NCBI GenBank assembly: GCA_022360595.1
Contig: JAKSCN010000031.1
Location: 1 to 14,481, forward strand
Direction: 5' to 3'
Origin: Chromatiales bacterium
GTDB lineage: Bacteria > Pseudomonadota > Gammaproteobacteria > Chromatiales > Chromatiaceae
DNA length: 14,481 bases
Shown here: positions 7,247-14,307 of the stretch, in pieces
Layout: every line of letters starts with the position of its first letter
Numbering within the stretch: the first letter of the stretch is position 1
Notes under the pieces: model-generated
What the model saw: the letters and a program-made list of their open reading frames with translations, nothing else
The model's database searches: none
What the model was told of the DNA's origin: nothing
Program-made: the position numbers and the translations under genes

Positions 7247-7906
7247 ATGTATTGGGAAGAGAAGACGGACGAAAAGCAGTACATCGTGCCGGACGATGTG
7301 GTTGACCTCAGCTTTAAGATCGACTGCCCCACCCTGCCGGTCGATCACGCCTGGCCGCTTTCACAAGCAATAATCGAACGGCTGCCCTGGTTTGAATCAG
7401 ACGCCCACAGCGGTCTGCATATCATCCACGGCGCCGACTCGGGTAACGGCTGGGAGCGCCCCCAGGGTAGTGACGATCTACTGCATCTGTCACGCCGAAC
7501 CCGTTTGATGCTGAGAGTCCCTAAACAACGTATTGCCGACGCCAGCACCCTATCGGGCATTGAGTTGACCATTGCGGGCCATACAATGATCATCGGCGAA
7601 GCCAAAAGCCGTAAGCTGGCGATGACCTCGATTCTCTACTCTCGCTACGTGGTATGCGACGCGAACTGGGATGAAGAGCGCTTTATGCAGTGGGCGGTCT
7701 CCGAGCTGAAAAAAAAGCGTATTCACTTCAAAAAAGCGCTTTCGGGAAAAACCGCCGAGCTGGCAACCCCAGACGGACCACTATACACACGCACCCTCAT
7801 GGTTGCCGAGATGCCGATAGAGGATGCGGTAGCCCTGCAGGAAGAGGGGATAGGCCCTTATCGCGCACGCGGCTGTGGTCTGTTTATTCCGCAGAAGAGC
7901 TTCTGA
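7247..7906 (+). CDS. Cas6-like RAMP protein, Cmx6 (type I-MYXAN) type, without a CRISPR array
   Basis: This 219-residue protein resembles the Cas6/Cmx6 family of CRISPR-RNA endoribonucleases. The recognisable parts are the start VDLSFKIDCPTLPVDHAWPL (residues 19-38) with the family's DH pair at D33-H34, a middle SRRTRLMLRVP (82-92) followed by the LSGIELTIAGH segment, LYSRYVV, and a carboxy-terminal glycine-rich loop LQEEGIGPYRARGCGLFIP (197-215). H34 is a possible catalytic histidine, and the glycine-rich loop is the usual RNA-contact element of Cas6. No repeat array and no other cas gene is visible. It follows the helical gene by 12 bases (ribosome-binding GGAAA), and the cysteine-free DsrC paralogue follows it. 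A role in cutting a cellular RNA rather than CRISPR RNA is an attractive inference; a non-catalytic RNA-binding role is equally possible. Confidence 0.75.
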   Translation: MYWEEKTDEKQYIVPDDVVDLSFKIDCPTLPVDHAWPLSQAIIERLPWFESDAHSGLHIIHGADSGNGWERPQGSDDLLHLSRRTRLMLRVPKQRIADASTLSGIELTIAGHTMIIGEAKSRKLAMTSILYSRYVVCDANWDEERFMQWAVSELKKKRIHFKKALSGKTAELATPDGPLYTRTLMVAEMPIEDAVALQEEGIGPYRARGCGLFIPQKSF

Positions 7907-7997
7907 CATCGAATAATAATCCCGCAAAAAACAAGGGTTGATGTTCCATTTTGTTTGCAGCACATTTAATATATTAGTTTTTTCTAACTTCCTTCAT

Positions 7998-8040
7998 CAG
8001 CCGCGCCAACCCTATATGCATAACAGGCGATCATCGGCTG
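7998..8040 (+). other. Inverted repeat in the leader of the RspA-like gene
   Basis: CAGCCG (7998-8003) and CGGCTG (8035-8040) are perfectly complementary, and an inner GCC (8005-8007) can pair with GGC (8026-8028). If transcribed they would form an interrupted stem-loop 28 bases before the start codon. An 8-base palindrome (TATGCATA, 8015-8022) sits in the loop. No T run follows. It may be an RNA leader structure or a protein-binding site. Confidence 0.4.
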
Positions 8041-8068
8041 GGGGGTACTGTTCAAGAAGGAGAACGAT

Positions 8069-8413
8069 ATGGCTTATGAAGTAAACGGTAACACCATCGA
8101 GGCAAACGCCAACGGCTATCTGGAAAATCTGGAAGATTGGAACGAAGACGTTGCTAAAGTAATCGCCGAGTCAGAAAACGTCACACTATCGGATAAGGCC
8201 TGGGACATCATCAACTATCTGCGCGACGAATACCTGAACAACAATCAGAACCAGCCTAACGAGCGTAATATGGTCAAACACTTCAAAGGTGTCTGGACCG
8301 ACCTGGATAAGGTAGATACCAAATCACTCTACGAGCACTTCCCCATGGGCCCTGCCAAGCAGGCGGGCAAAATTGCCGGACTGCCTGAAACCAAACGTAA
8401 AGGCGGTTATTGA
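8069..8413 (+). CDS. rspA: RspA-like DsrC paralogue lacking both redox cysteines
   Basis: This 114-residue protein aligns with DsrC from end to end: MAYEVNGNTIEANANGYLENL, LSDKAWDIINYLRDEY, and the carboxy-terminal HFPMGPAKQAGKIAGLP. It has no cysteine. G100 replaces the inner redox cysteine of the usual KQAC motif, and the tail ends KGGY in place of GC-x. DsrC-family members without these cysteines have been called RspA (regulatory sulfur-related protein) in the literature and are thought to regulate rather than carry sulfur. The start follows a strong AAGGAGA ribosome-binding site. It lies divergently upstream of dsr, 162 bases after the Cas6-like gene, and ends before a terminator. Family membership is certain; the regulatory function is known only by suggestion. 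Confidence 0.9.
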   Translation: MAYEVNGNTIEANANGYLENLEDWNEDVAKVIAESENVTLSDKAWDIINYLRDEYLNNNQNQPNERNMVKHFKGVWTDLDKVDTKSLYEHFPMGPAKQAGKIAGLPETKRKGGY

Positions 8414-8479
8414 GTTTATATTTGGTACCGCAAAGCTGCCCCTAGGTTTGGCATTCAAACCAGACAGCTAAGTGGAAGC

Positions 8480-8515
8480 AAAAAAAGCGAACTCCAAATG
8501 GCGTTCGCTTTTTTT
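8480..8515. terminator. Bidirectional intrinsic terminator
   Basis: A perfect 13-bp stem (AAAAAAAGCGAAC and GTTCGCTTTTTTT) with a 10-base loop lies between two convergent genes. It ends in a T run on each strand, so it can stop both the RspA-like gene transcript and the hydroxylase transcript, whose stop codon is at 8520. Confidence 0.9.
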
Positions 8516-8519
8516 GTTT

Positions 8520-9194
8520 TCAGACATCCGCCCACATGCGCACCAAATTGGCAAACGATTTATCCACCAAGGCTGACGACTCATCATCTGGATACGCCTC
8601 GAGCAGGTGATCACGCGCCTTGTTCAGTTCAAACAGCAGTTCACGCTGGGCCGGATCACGGATATGACTCTGAATCCAGGCCAATGCAACCACCCGCTCC
8701 CCTTTGGTCACCTCAGCCACATGATGCAGACTGGATGAAGGATAGATCACCGCGTCCCCCGCTTTCAGCTTAACGCGCTTCTCTCCGAATGAGGTGCGGA
8801 TAACCAGCTCTCCCCCCTCATAGCTCTCCGGCTCACGCAGGAACAGTGTCATGGAGATGTCGGTACGAAACTTTGGTCCAGTACTCCCCATAATCGGATC
8901 ATCCACATGATCACCATAGGTCATGCCGGGCTGATAGCGGGCAAAGATCAGATCCGCCATCTTATTGGGAAAAACCGCACTCTTGAACGTCTCATTGTAA
9001 GAGAGGCTGCTCATGACAATACGCACCAGCAACTCTTGGATCTGCGGCACCTTCTGCAGCTCTTCATTATTCTTCACACGGCTGGCGGCCATACCGGCCG
9101 TCAGCTTACCATCGACAAAGGCGGCCTGATTCAGAATCGCATCAATTTTCTCTAATTGCGCAGCATTGAGTACGCCAGGTATCTCTAATAACAC
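8520..9194 (-). CDS. PKHD-type Fe(II)/2-oxoglutarate-dependent hydroxylase (YbiX/PiuC family)
   Basis: This 224-residue protein belongs to the prolyl 4-hydroxylase-like PKHD oxygenases. The iron ligands are visible as H96-x-D98 (YGDHVDDP) and H157 (YPSSSLHHV), and R167 (GERVVALAW) is the likely 2-oxoglutarate-binding arginine. The length is standard for YbiX/PiuC, proteins commonly found next to iron-uptake receptors, but no such receptor is seen here, so its substrate is unknown. The start is a GTG at 9192-9194 behind an AAGGAG ribosome-binding site. It is 10 bases downstream of the receiver-like gene, so they form a two-gene unit that converges on the RspA-like gene at the terminator. Confidence 0.92.
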   Translation of the reverse strand: MLLEIPGVLNAAQLEKIDAILNQAAFVDGKLTAGMAASRVKNNEELQKVPQIQELLVRIVMSSLSYNETFKSAVFPNKMADLIFARYQPGMTYGDHVDDPIMGSTGPKFRTDISMTLFLREPESYEGGELVIRTSFGEKRVKLKAGDAVIYPSSSLHHVAEVTKGERVVALAWIQSHIRDPAQRELLFELNKARDHLLEAYPDDESSALVDKSFANLVRMWADV

Positions 9195-9204
9195 AGCCTG
9201 CTCC

Positions 9205-9597
9205 TTACACGTTATGCTCAGCTAATGCCTGTTCCAGTGCCGTTGTCAGTTTGCTCTCATCGATAGGGTAATCGAGTGCGGCAAAGACAGGGAAACGCTC
9301 TTGCAACTTCACCAATCGTGAACGGTGACCGGCGTCGATAAAGACGATCACCCGAGTCTCTGCCTGATAGCGCTGCAGCGTAGCGATCAGGGATTCCAGA
9401 TTACTCATGCGATCACGCAGTTCCGGGTCAAAGTGGAACTCCGCTACAATCACATCGGGTTTATTCTTTTTCAACCAAGCCTGCGCCTTACGCATACTGT
9501 GAACTTTTTCCACCTGACAACCGACCTGGCGATAGAGCGGTTCAAAGTTGGGATACCCACCCAGCTCAACAATCATTAGCAACTGCGGTTGTGACAT
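9205..9597 (-). CDS. Degenerate CheY-like receiver-domain protein
   Basis: This 130-residue protein has alternating beta and alpha segments that resemble a single receiver domain: LLMIVELGGY (strand 1), DVIVAEF (strand 3, 48-54), RVIVFIDAG (strand 4) and FAALDYPID (strand 5). The usual phospho-accepting aspartate at the end of strand 3 appears to be E53, the acidic pair after strand 1 is reduced to E11, and the conserved lysine of strand 5 (K-P) is replaced by Y-P. It is therefore probably not phosphorylated, if it is a receiver at all. No output domain is attached. It precedes the hydroxylase gene by 10 bases. Its ribosome-binding site is weak (AAGG at some distance). Confidence 0.7.
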   Translation of the reverse strand: MSQPQLLMIVELGGYPNFEPLYRQVGCQVEKVHSMRKAQAWLKKNKPDVIVAEFHFDPELRDRMSNLESLIATLQRYQAETRVIVFIDAGHRSRLVKLQERFPVFAALDYPIDESKLTTALEQALAEHNV

Positions 9598-9768
9598 AGC
9601 GTAAAACCTTGCAACTCATTCAAAGGACTACCATATGCCGCCCACGCTGTAGCGGCAAATAAACCGGCATTAACAATCCAAAAATATTTTCTATAGATAA
9701 AAGTTCGCATTAAAATGGCGCCCTTGCCATACTGCCCTACACAGTATCAAACCACTGAGAGAACGACT

Positions 9769-10086
9769 ATGCAGTTAAATATCATCATTGATGACTACTC
9801 CATGGACCTGGAGATCCCTGATGATTTTATCAACGCCTCACGCGAGTCTTTCGAGCGTTTGGATCAAAACATGGATGAGGGAATTCAACTGGGTCAGAAC
9901 TGGATCTCACAACCGGACCGCATCGAACGCTGCCGCTTGGCCGCAGACAAGCTGCTCGCTGCTCTGGAGTCGCACAACGAAGGACTGGCGATGCTCAGTG
10001 CCGGCTATATCATCAGCAAAATGCCGGGGACCAAACAGGTCATTATCGACAACTCCGGTGAGCCGAGTGCTACAGAGTTTAACTAG
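9769..10086 (+). CDS. Conserved-looking 105-residue hypothetical protein
   Basis: The open frame extends back to 9715, but the ATG at 9769 has a GAGAGAAC ribosome-binding site and starts a typical folded sequence, MQLNIIIDDYSMDLEIPDDF, so the shorter form of 105 residues is chosen. I do not recognise a family. A short amino-terminal beta region (2-17) is followed by helices (20-70) and a second beta region at KQVIIDNSG. It has one cysteine and no membrane segment. It stands alone on its strand, convergent with the minus-strand gene that ends at 10103, only 16 bases after its stop codon. No function can be proposed. Confidence 0.75.
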   Translation: MQLNIIIDDYSMDLEIPDDFINASRESFERLDQNMDEGIQLGQNWISQPDRIERCRLAADKLLAALESHNEGLAMLSAGYIISKMPGTKQVIIDNSGEPSATEFN

Positions 10087-10102
10087 GGCTTATTAGGGCC
10101 TA

Positions 10103-11167
10103 TCAACCATTGCGTTGACAGACCGGGTCGGCCGCTGGTTCCGTTGCATCGAACAGCGCCTTGATCGCTTGAGCCGCACCACTACCCTGTTGCTTATGCA
10201 GTGCCAACACCTGCTCAGCGAGTGTTTGCCAGCGTCCCCGCCCCACCTCCGCGGCTTGGGTAAACACAGAAAAGTCACCCCTCTCGCGCCAACGCTCATA
10301 GTGGTCGAGCATCTCAGGATAGATTGACTTGCGCATCCCGGTGAGATTCCCAATGTAAAAATGGACCGAGGAGTCGCGCCCCATTTCGTGCAGCGCTGGT
10401 AGCGTGACCAGACAATCGGCCAGATGGTCGCGAATCGCCCGCACTATCAGCTCAGCCGGAGTAAAGACCAAATCCAATACCATCTCATTCCAGGCATCAC
10501 CAAACAGCTCCCCCACCTGTTTCTCACCACGCTCATGCAATAACACCAGAGAGAGTTCATCCATGGTTATCTGATCCAGCGCACGCTCCAGATTGTGTTC
10601 AAAGTCATAACAGGCAAAGGCACGCCCCAGTGCATTGTCAGCCCGGCTCCAGCGCCAACTCTCCAGCTTCTCCCAAAGCATGCGGCGTAACGACTCCTTG
10701 CGTACGAAGATCAGCTTACCCTGATTCATTGCCGGCGGTGACGCAAGATCACGCGCCAGTTCACGCCCGGCAACCAGTACACCCTCATTACGCAGTGACT
10801 CCTCATGCAACTCTGCGAGAAAAAAGTGGGGGCGGCCGGAAGACCCCAAACCACCACTATAGACATATCCCCAAGGATTGAGCGCTTGGTTGATCTCCTC
10901 CACCGCAAAAGGGTCATAAGCAGTCTCACCTATCTGGAGATCACTAAACTCTGCCTCATCCAAAGAGTGCCACAACTGCTCACGTTCGGTCAGCCAGTTC
11001 CCCACCTGATCCTTATCCAGCACATCGGTAAAGGCCAATCCTCTTTCCCAACGATAATACTCCCGCATCTTCATCAGGTAGGTGCAGAGCCCGTAGTCAC
11101 TGCCGTGACGGGCATCGGAGATATGGCAGTTGCGCTGAACCTGCTCAGCCAGTGCTTGAATCTGCAT
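10103..11167 (-). CDS. Conserved protein, probably of the Sfum_1244 family
   Basis: This protein of 354 residues is counted from the ATG at 11165-11167, which follows AGGTGG. A GTG six codons upstream (11185) also has a GGGAG ahead of it, so the start is uncertain. The recognisable opening QRNCHISDARHGSDYGLCTYLMKMREYYRWE and the later ELARDLASPPAMNQGKLIFVRKESLRRMLWEK are as I remember the uncharacterised Sfum_1244 family, but that memory could not be checked. Tryptophans, histidines and a block ADCLVTLPALHEM are conserved-looking. No membrane segment or known catalytic motif is visible. It is divergent from the AAA+/VWA unit, sharing a promoter region with a strong palindrome, so the two may be co-regulated. 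Confidence 0.8.
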   Translation of the reverse strand: MQIQALAEQVQRNCHISDARHGSDYGLCTYLMKMREYYRWERGLAFTDVLDKDQVGNWLTEREQLWHSLDEAEFSDLQIGETAYDPFAVEEINQALNPWGYVYSGGLGSSGRPHFFLAELHEESLRNEGVLVAGRELARDLASPPAMNQGKLIFVRKESLRRMLWEKLESWRWSRADNALGRAFACYDFEHNLERALDQITMDELSLVLLHERGEKQVGELFGDAWNEMVLDLVFTPAELIVRAIRDHLADCLVTLPALHEMGRDSSVHFYIGNLTGMRKSIYPEMLDHYERWRERGDFSVFTQAAEVGRGRWQTLAEQVLALHKQQGSGAAQAIKALFDATEPAADPVCQRNG

Positions 11168-11201
11168 ACTTACCACCTTTCCCACTTTTTTCTCCCGGTT
11201 T

Positions 11202-11221
11202 AATAGCTAAGCCTAGCTATT
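11202..11221. promoter_or_regulatory. Candidate operator in the divergent promoter region
   Basis: A perfect inverted repeat of 8 bases per half (AATAGCTA and TAGCTATT) with a 4-base spacer lies 34 bases upstream of the minus-strand start and about 108 bases before the plus-strand start. A second, looser inverted repeat, TTCTATG (11234-11240) and CATAGAA (11264-11270), follows. Either fits a site for a dimeric regulator controlling both genes. Confidence 0.5.
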
Positions 11222-11328
11222 TCCCTAGTAAAATTCTATGTTATTCTACGTTAACACGCTTGTCATAGAAGCCAACCCGAGGAAAATAGGGGTAAACCGG
11301 CCCAGCTCAAAAAGTTGAGGAGTAACAC

Positions 11329-11883
11329 GTGGCAGTACGCATTAAAAGCCAATGGCATGACGAAGACTCGGAACGCTCGCTGGAAGAGATCGGCGGCGCA
11401 ATCGCCTACAACGCCTGGAAACTGGCCCTTGATAAGGCGATCACCCTGCACGGAGAGCATTTCGTTTATCGCGATGATAATGAACGCTTGATAGTCATCG
11501 CCGAGTATCTGATTTTTCAAGCGCAGATCGTCGACCGTATCGCCAACGATATGTTGGGCGATGATGACCGGCGCACCCTGATCACCGCTCTGGTGCTAAA
11601 AATGGCCGACCACATCGATGAGAATGCCCAATCGATGCTGGGGACGGGTGACCACCGTAACGACTTCGTCGCGCGTTTCAATCAACGTGCGGGGGAGTAC
11701 GCCGAATTCAGTATCAACGATGACGGCCCCAGCTACCCCTTCTACAGACATCTGGGTTATGAAGTTCAGCAGGTGATGGGGGAGAGCCAGGAGAACCGTT
11801 GGGTGATCGATCAGGTGATGGATAAAGATGGCCCCGAGGTCTACAAGCAGATCAAACGTATCGTGCGTAATCTATTCTTATAA
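11329..11883 (+). CDS. Helical 184-residue protein upstream of the MoxR-type ATPase
   Basis: The start is a GTG at 11329 preceded by GAGGAG at 6 bases; a CTCAA/TTGAG mini-hairpin at 11306-11319 partly overlaps that ribosome-binding site. The product is mostly helical and acidic, with SERSLEEIGGAIAYNAWKLALDK (15-37), HFVYRDDNERLIVIAEYLIFQAQIVDRIAND (44-74), and a tail VMDKDGPEVYKQIKRIVRNLFL. I do not recognise a named family and there is no catalytic motif or signal peptide. It is 33 bases ahead of the MoxR-type ATPase and on the same strand, so it is probably a substrate adaptor or partner of the ATPase/VWA pair. That role is inferred only from position. Confidence 0.85.
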   Translation: MAVRIKSQWHDEDSERSLEEIGGAIAYNAWKLALDKAITLHGEHFVYRDDNERLIVIAEYLIFQAQIVDRIANDMLGDDDRRTLITALVLKMADHIDENAQSMLGTGDHRNDFVARFNQRAGEYAEFSINDDGPSYPFYRHLGYEVQQVMGESQENRWVIDQVMDKDGPEVYKQIKRIVRNLFL

Positions 11884-11916
11884 TTCTTAAAAACAAAAAG
11901 TTGTTAGGAAGTTATT

Positions 11917-12960
11917 ATGCGGCCAGCTCAACTGATGACCGTTCTAGAGTGCGAATTCACCAGCACACGGGAGGGACACCACACACCGGTTATGCTCTGG
12001 GGACCACCTGGCGTGGGGAAATCACAAATGGTGGCGCAGATCGCCAAGCGCCATCAGGTGCCGGTAATCGATATCCGCCTGTCACAGATGGAGCCCAGCG
12101 ATCTGCGCGGCATCCCCTTTCGCGACAACGGCATGGTCGAGTGGGCGGTGCCCGCCCTACACCCTGACAATGCGCGCCACGGCCCGGCCGGTATACTGTT
12201 TCTCGACGAAATCAACACCGCACCGCCTGCAGTCTCTGCGGCGGCCTACCAACTGATTCTGGATCGGCGCCTGGGTGATTATCAGGTCCCTGAAGGCTGG
12301 GCGATTTTTGCCGCCGGTAACCGCCAGGGTGATCGCGGTGTCACCTACAGCATGCCGGCGCCACTGGCCAACCGTTTCTCCCACTTCGATGTAGAGACTC
12401 ACCTGGATGACTGGGTGATGTGGGCCTACCGTAACCAGATCGATGAGCGCATTATCGCCTTTCTACGTTTTCGCCCGGAGCTGCTGTTTGACTTTGATCC
12501 GGCCCACAACCCGATGGCCTTTCCATCGCCCCGCTCTTGGGAGTTCGCCCACCGCGGACTGCAGAAGTTTGGCGAGCAGCCGCAATTGCTACAGGGTGCT
12601 TTGCAGGCTTGTGTCGGCCCCGCTGCCGGCATCGAACTGCACGCCTTCGTCAACAGCCTGGAGCAGATGCCCGACCTGGACGCCATTATTGCCGGTGAGG
12701 AGGTCACTGTCCCGGAGGAGATCGACCTTCAGTATGCCGTTGCCGCTGCTCTGGTAGGCCGCGCCATTCGCGCCCTGGAAGCGCCCAATCGCAATGAGAT
12801 CATCGGCCATATCCTCGACTATGCGGGCCGTTTCCCTCAGCGTGAGATGGGGGTCATGCTGGTCTCCGATATGCACCGCGCCATCGGTGAAGCGGTCTTC
12901 GAAGTGCCTCAGTTTGGCGACTGGGCACAAGCCATCGCCGATGTCATGCTGTTTGAGTAA
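11917..12960 (+). CDS. MoxR-type AAA+ ATPase
   Basis: This 347-residue protein has a Walker A motif at residues 29-36 (GPPGVGKS), a Walker B at 93-98 (ILFLDE), a sensor asparagine N135 (FAAGNRQGD) and an arginine-finger region APLANRF (148-154). The rest, with insertions such as WAVPALHP, is typical of the MoxR/AAA_5 branch that works with VWA-domain partners in assembling or activating metalloenzymes and complexes. The ATG follows AGGAAG. The next gene starts 14 bases after the stop and encodes the expected VWA-like partner, so they make a functional pair. The client protein is unknown; the proximity of dsr genes raises, but does not prove, a link to sulfur oxidation. Confidence 0.95.
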   Translation: MRPAQLMTVLECEFTSTREGHHTPVMLWGPPGVGKSQMVAQIAKRHQVPVIDIRLSQMEPSDLRGIPFRDNGMVEWAVPALHPDNARHGPAGILFLDEINTAPPAVSAAAYQLILDRRLGDYQVPEGWAIFAAGNRQGDRGVTYSMPAPLANRFSHFDVETHLDDWVMWAYRNQIDERIIAFLRFRPELLFDFDPAHNPMAFPSPRSWEFAHRGLQKFGEQPQLLQGALQACVGPAAGIELHAFVNSLEQMPDLDAIIAGEEVTVPEEIDLQYAVAAALVGRAIRALEAPNRNEIIGHILDYAGRFPQREMGVMLVSDMHRAIGEAVFEVPQFGDWAQAIADVMLFE

Positions 12961-12974
12961 CGAGGAAGCAGCCG

Positions 12975-14213
12975 TTGAGTGACAACCGGGTAGAGACCAA
13001 GCTAGCGGCAGCCCGCACCAAGTTGATTCTGGACAAGCCTTTTCTCGGTGCGCTCGTACTGCGCCTGCCGATGGAGGCGGCAGACCCGGAGTGGTGCAAA
13101 ACAACAGCCACCGATGCACGCAAGTTCTACTTCAACGAAGCATTCATTGATGCCCTCAGCCTGGATGAGGCCCAGTTCGTACTCGCCCATGAGGCGCTGC
13201 ACTGCGCCCTCTCCCACTTTGCCCGACGCCAGCACCGGATGAAACACCTGTGGGATCTGGCCTGTGACTTTGCCATCAACCCACTGCTTGTCGACGATGG
13301 ACTGAAGGCACCCCCCGGTTCACTAATGCTGGATCAATTTCGCGGTATGACTGCGGAAGAGATCTACCCCATGCTGGAGGATCATCAGGACAAGGAGACC
13401 CTGGACACCCACGCCTACGACAAGGAGAACCAGAAAGGGAGCGGCTCGGGGAAAACCGAAAAGGATATGGCGCCACCCAAGGACTCTTCACAAGCCCAAC
13501 CTGAGGAGCAGGAGAAAGCATCCGAAGGCGATCAAAGCAACCCGCAATCCGGCGCCTCCCAACCCCAGCCACTCACTCCGAATGAACAGGAGACACTCAA
13601 CGTCCAGTGGCAACAACGTCTGGCGGGGGCGGCGCAACAGGCGATGCAGGTGGGTAAGCTGGGTGGTTCCCTGGCGCGCATGATCGATCACATGCTGCAG
13701 CCCCAGCTACCCTGGCGCATGCTGCTGGCCAAGTATCTGAACAGTAGTGCCAGGGATGACTACAGTTATATGCGCCCATCACGTCGTGAAGGTGATTACA
13801 TCCTCCCAAGCTTGCGCAGCCAGCAGATCGATATTGTTGTTGCGTTGGATACCAGTGGTTCGATTAAAGAGGTCGAGTTCGCCGAGTTTATTGCCGAGAT
13901 CAATGCATTGAAGGGGCAACTGAGAGCCAGAGTCACCCTCCTCGCCTGCGACGCCGCGCTCGCTGAAGGAGCACCCTGGGTATTCGAGCCCTGGGAGGAG
14001 TTTACCCTGCCCGAGACGTTCAAGGGTGGGGGCGGCACCAGTTTCGAACCGGTCTTTGAGTGGGTTGAACAGCAGGGCATGCAACCCGAGTCACTGGTCT
14101 ATTTCACCGACGCCGAAGGCGCATTTCCACAACAAGAGCCGCACTACCCGGTGCTCTGGCTGATCAAAGGTAAAAACCCGGTACCCTGGGGGCAGCGGAT
14201 TCAGCTAAACTGA
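12975..14213 (+). CDS. Zinc-metallopeptidase-like and VWA-like protein (DUF2201 type)
   Basis: This 412-residue protein starts at a TTG (12975) with GAGGAAG 6 bases upstream; no in-frame ATG is close. The amino-terminal part carries a HExxH-type motif, H72-E-A-L-H76 (AHEALHCALSHFARR), typical of zinc peptidase-like folds. A low-complexity, charged linker spans roughly residues 137-205. The carboxy-terminal half is VWA-like with a MIDAS-type DTSGS (292-296), GGGGTSF (351-357) and YFTDAEG (376-382). This domain order matches DUF2201 proteins usually encoded beside a MoxR ATPase, as here. Whether it cleaves peptides or only uses the metal-binding fold for protein interactions is unknown. Confidence 0.92.
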   Translation: MSDNRVETKLAAARTKLILDKPFLGALVLRLPMEAADPEWCKTTATDARKFYFNEAFIDALSLDEAQFVLAHEALHCALSHFARRQHRMKHLWDLACDFAINPLLVDDGLKAPPGSLMLDQFRGMTAEEIYPMLEDHQDKETLDTHAYDKENQKGSGSGKTEKDMAPPKDSSQAQPEEQEKASEGDQSNPQSGASQPQPLTPNEQETLNVQWQQRLAGAAQQAMQVGKLGGSLARMIDHMLQPQLPWRMLLAKYLNSSARDDYSYMRPSRREGDYILPSLRSQQIDIVVALDTSGSIKEVEFAEFIAEINALKGQLRARVTLLACDAALAEGAPWVFEPWEEFTLPETFKGGGGTSFEPVFEWVEQQGMQPESLVYFTDAEGAFPQQEPHYPVLWLIKGKNPVPWGQRIQLN

Positions 14214-14307
14214 TTTAGTGTCTCTGGTTATGAACTGATTAGAGGCCACTCAAACGCAGGCGACTGACTCCTGGAACTTTCCACACATAACCGGGTCTTT
14301 TACTACC

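Noticed and set aside
9636..9657. TGCCGC/GCGGCA inverted repeat between divergent genes
   Set aside because: Only 6 bp per arm with a 10-base loop and no T run; too weak to name, although a regulatory role is not excluded.
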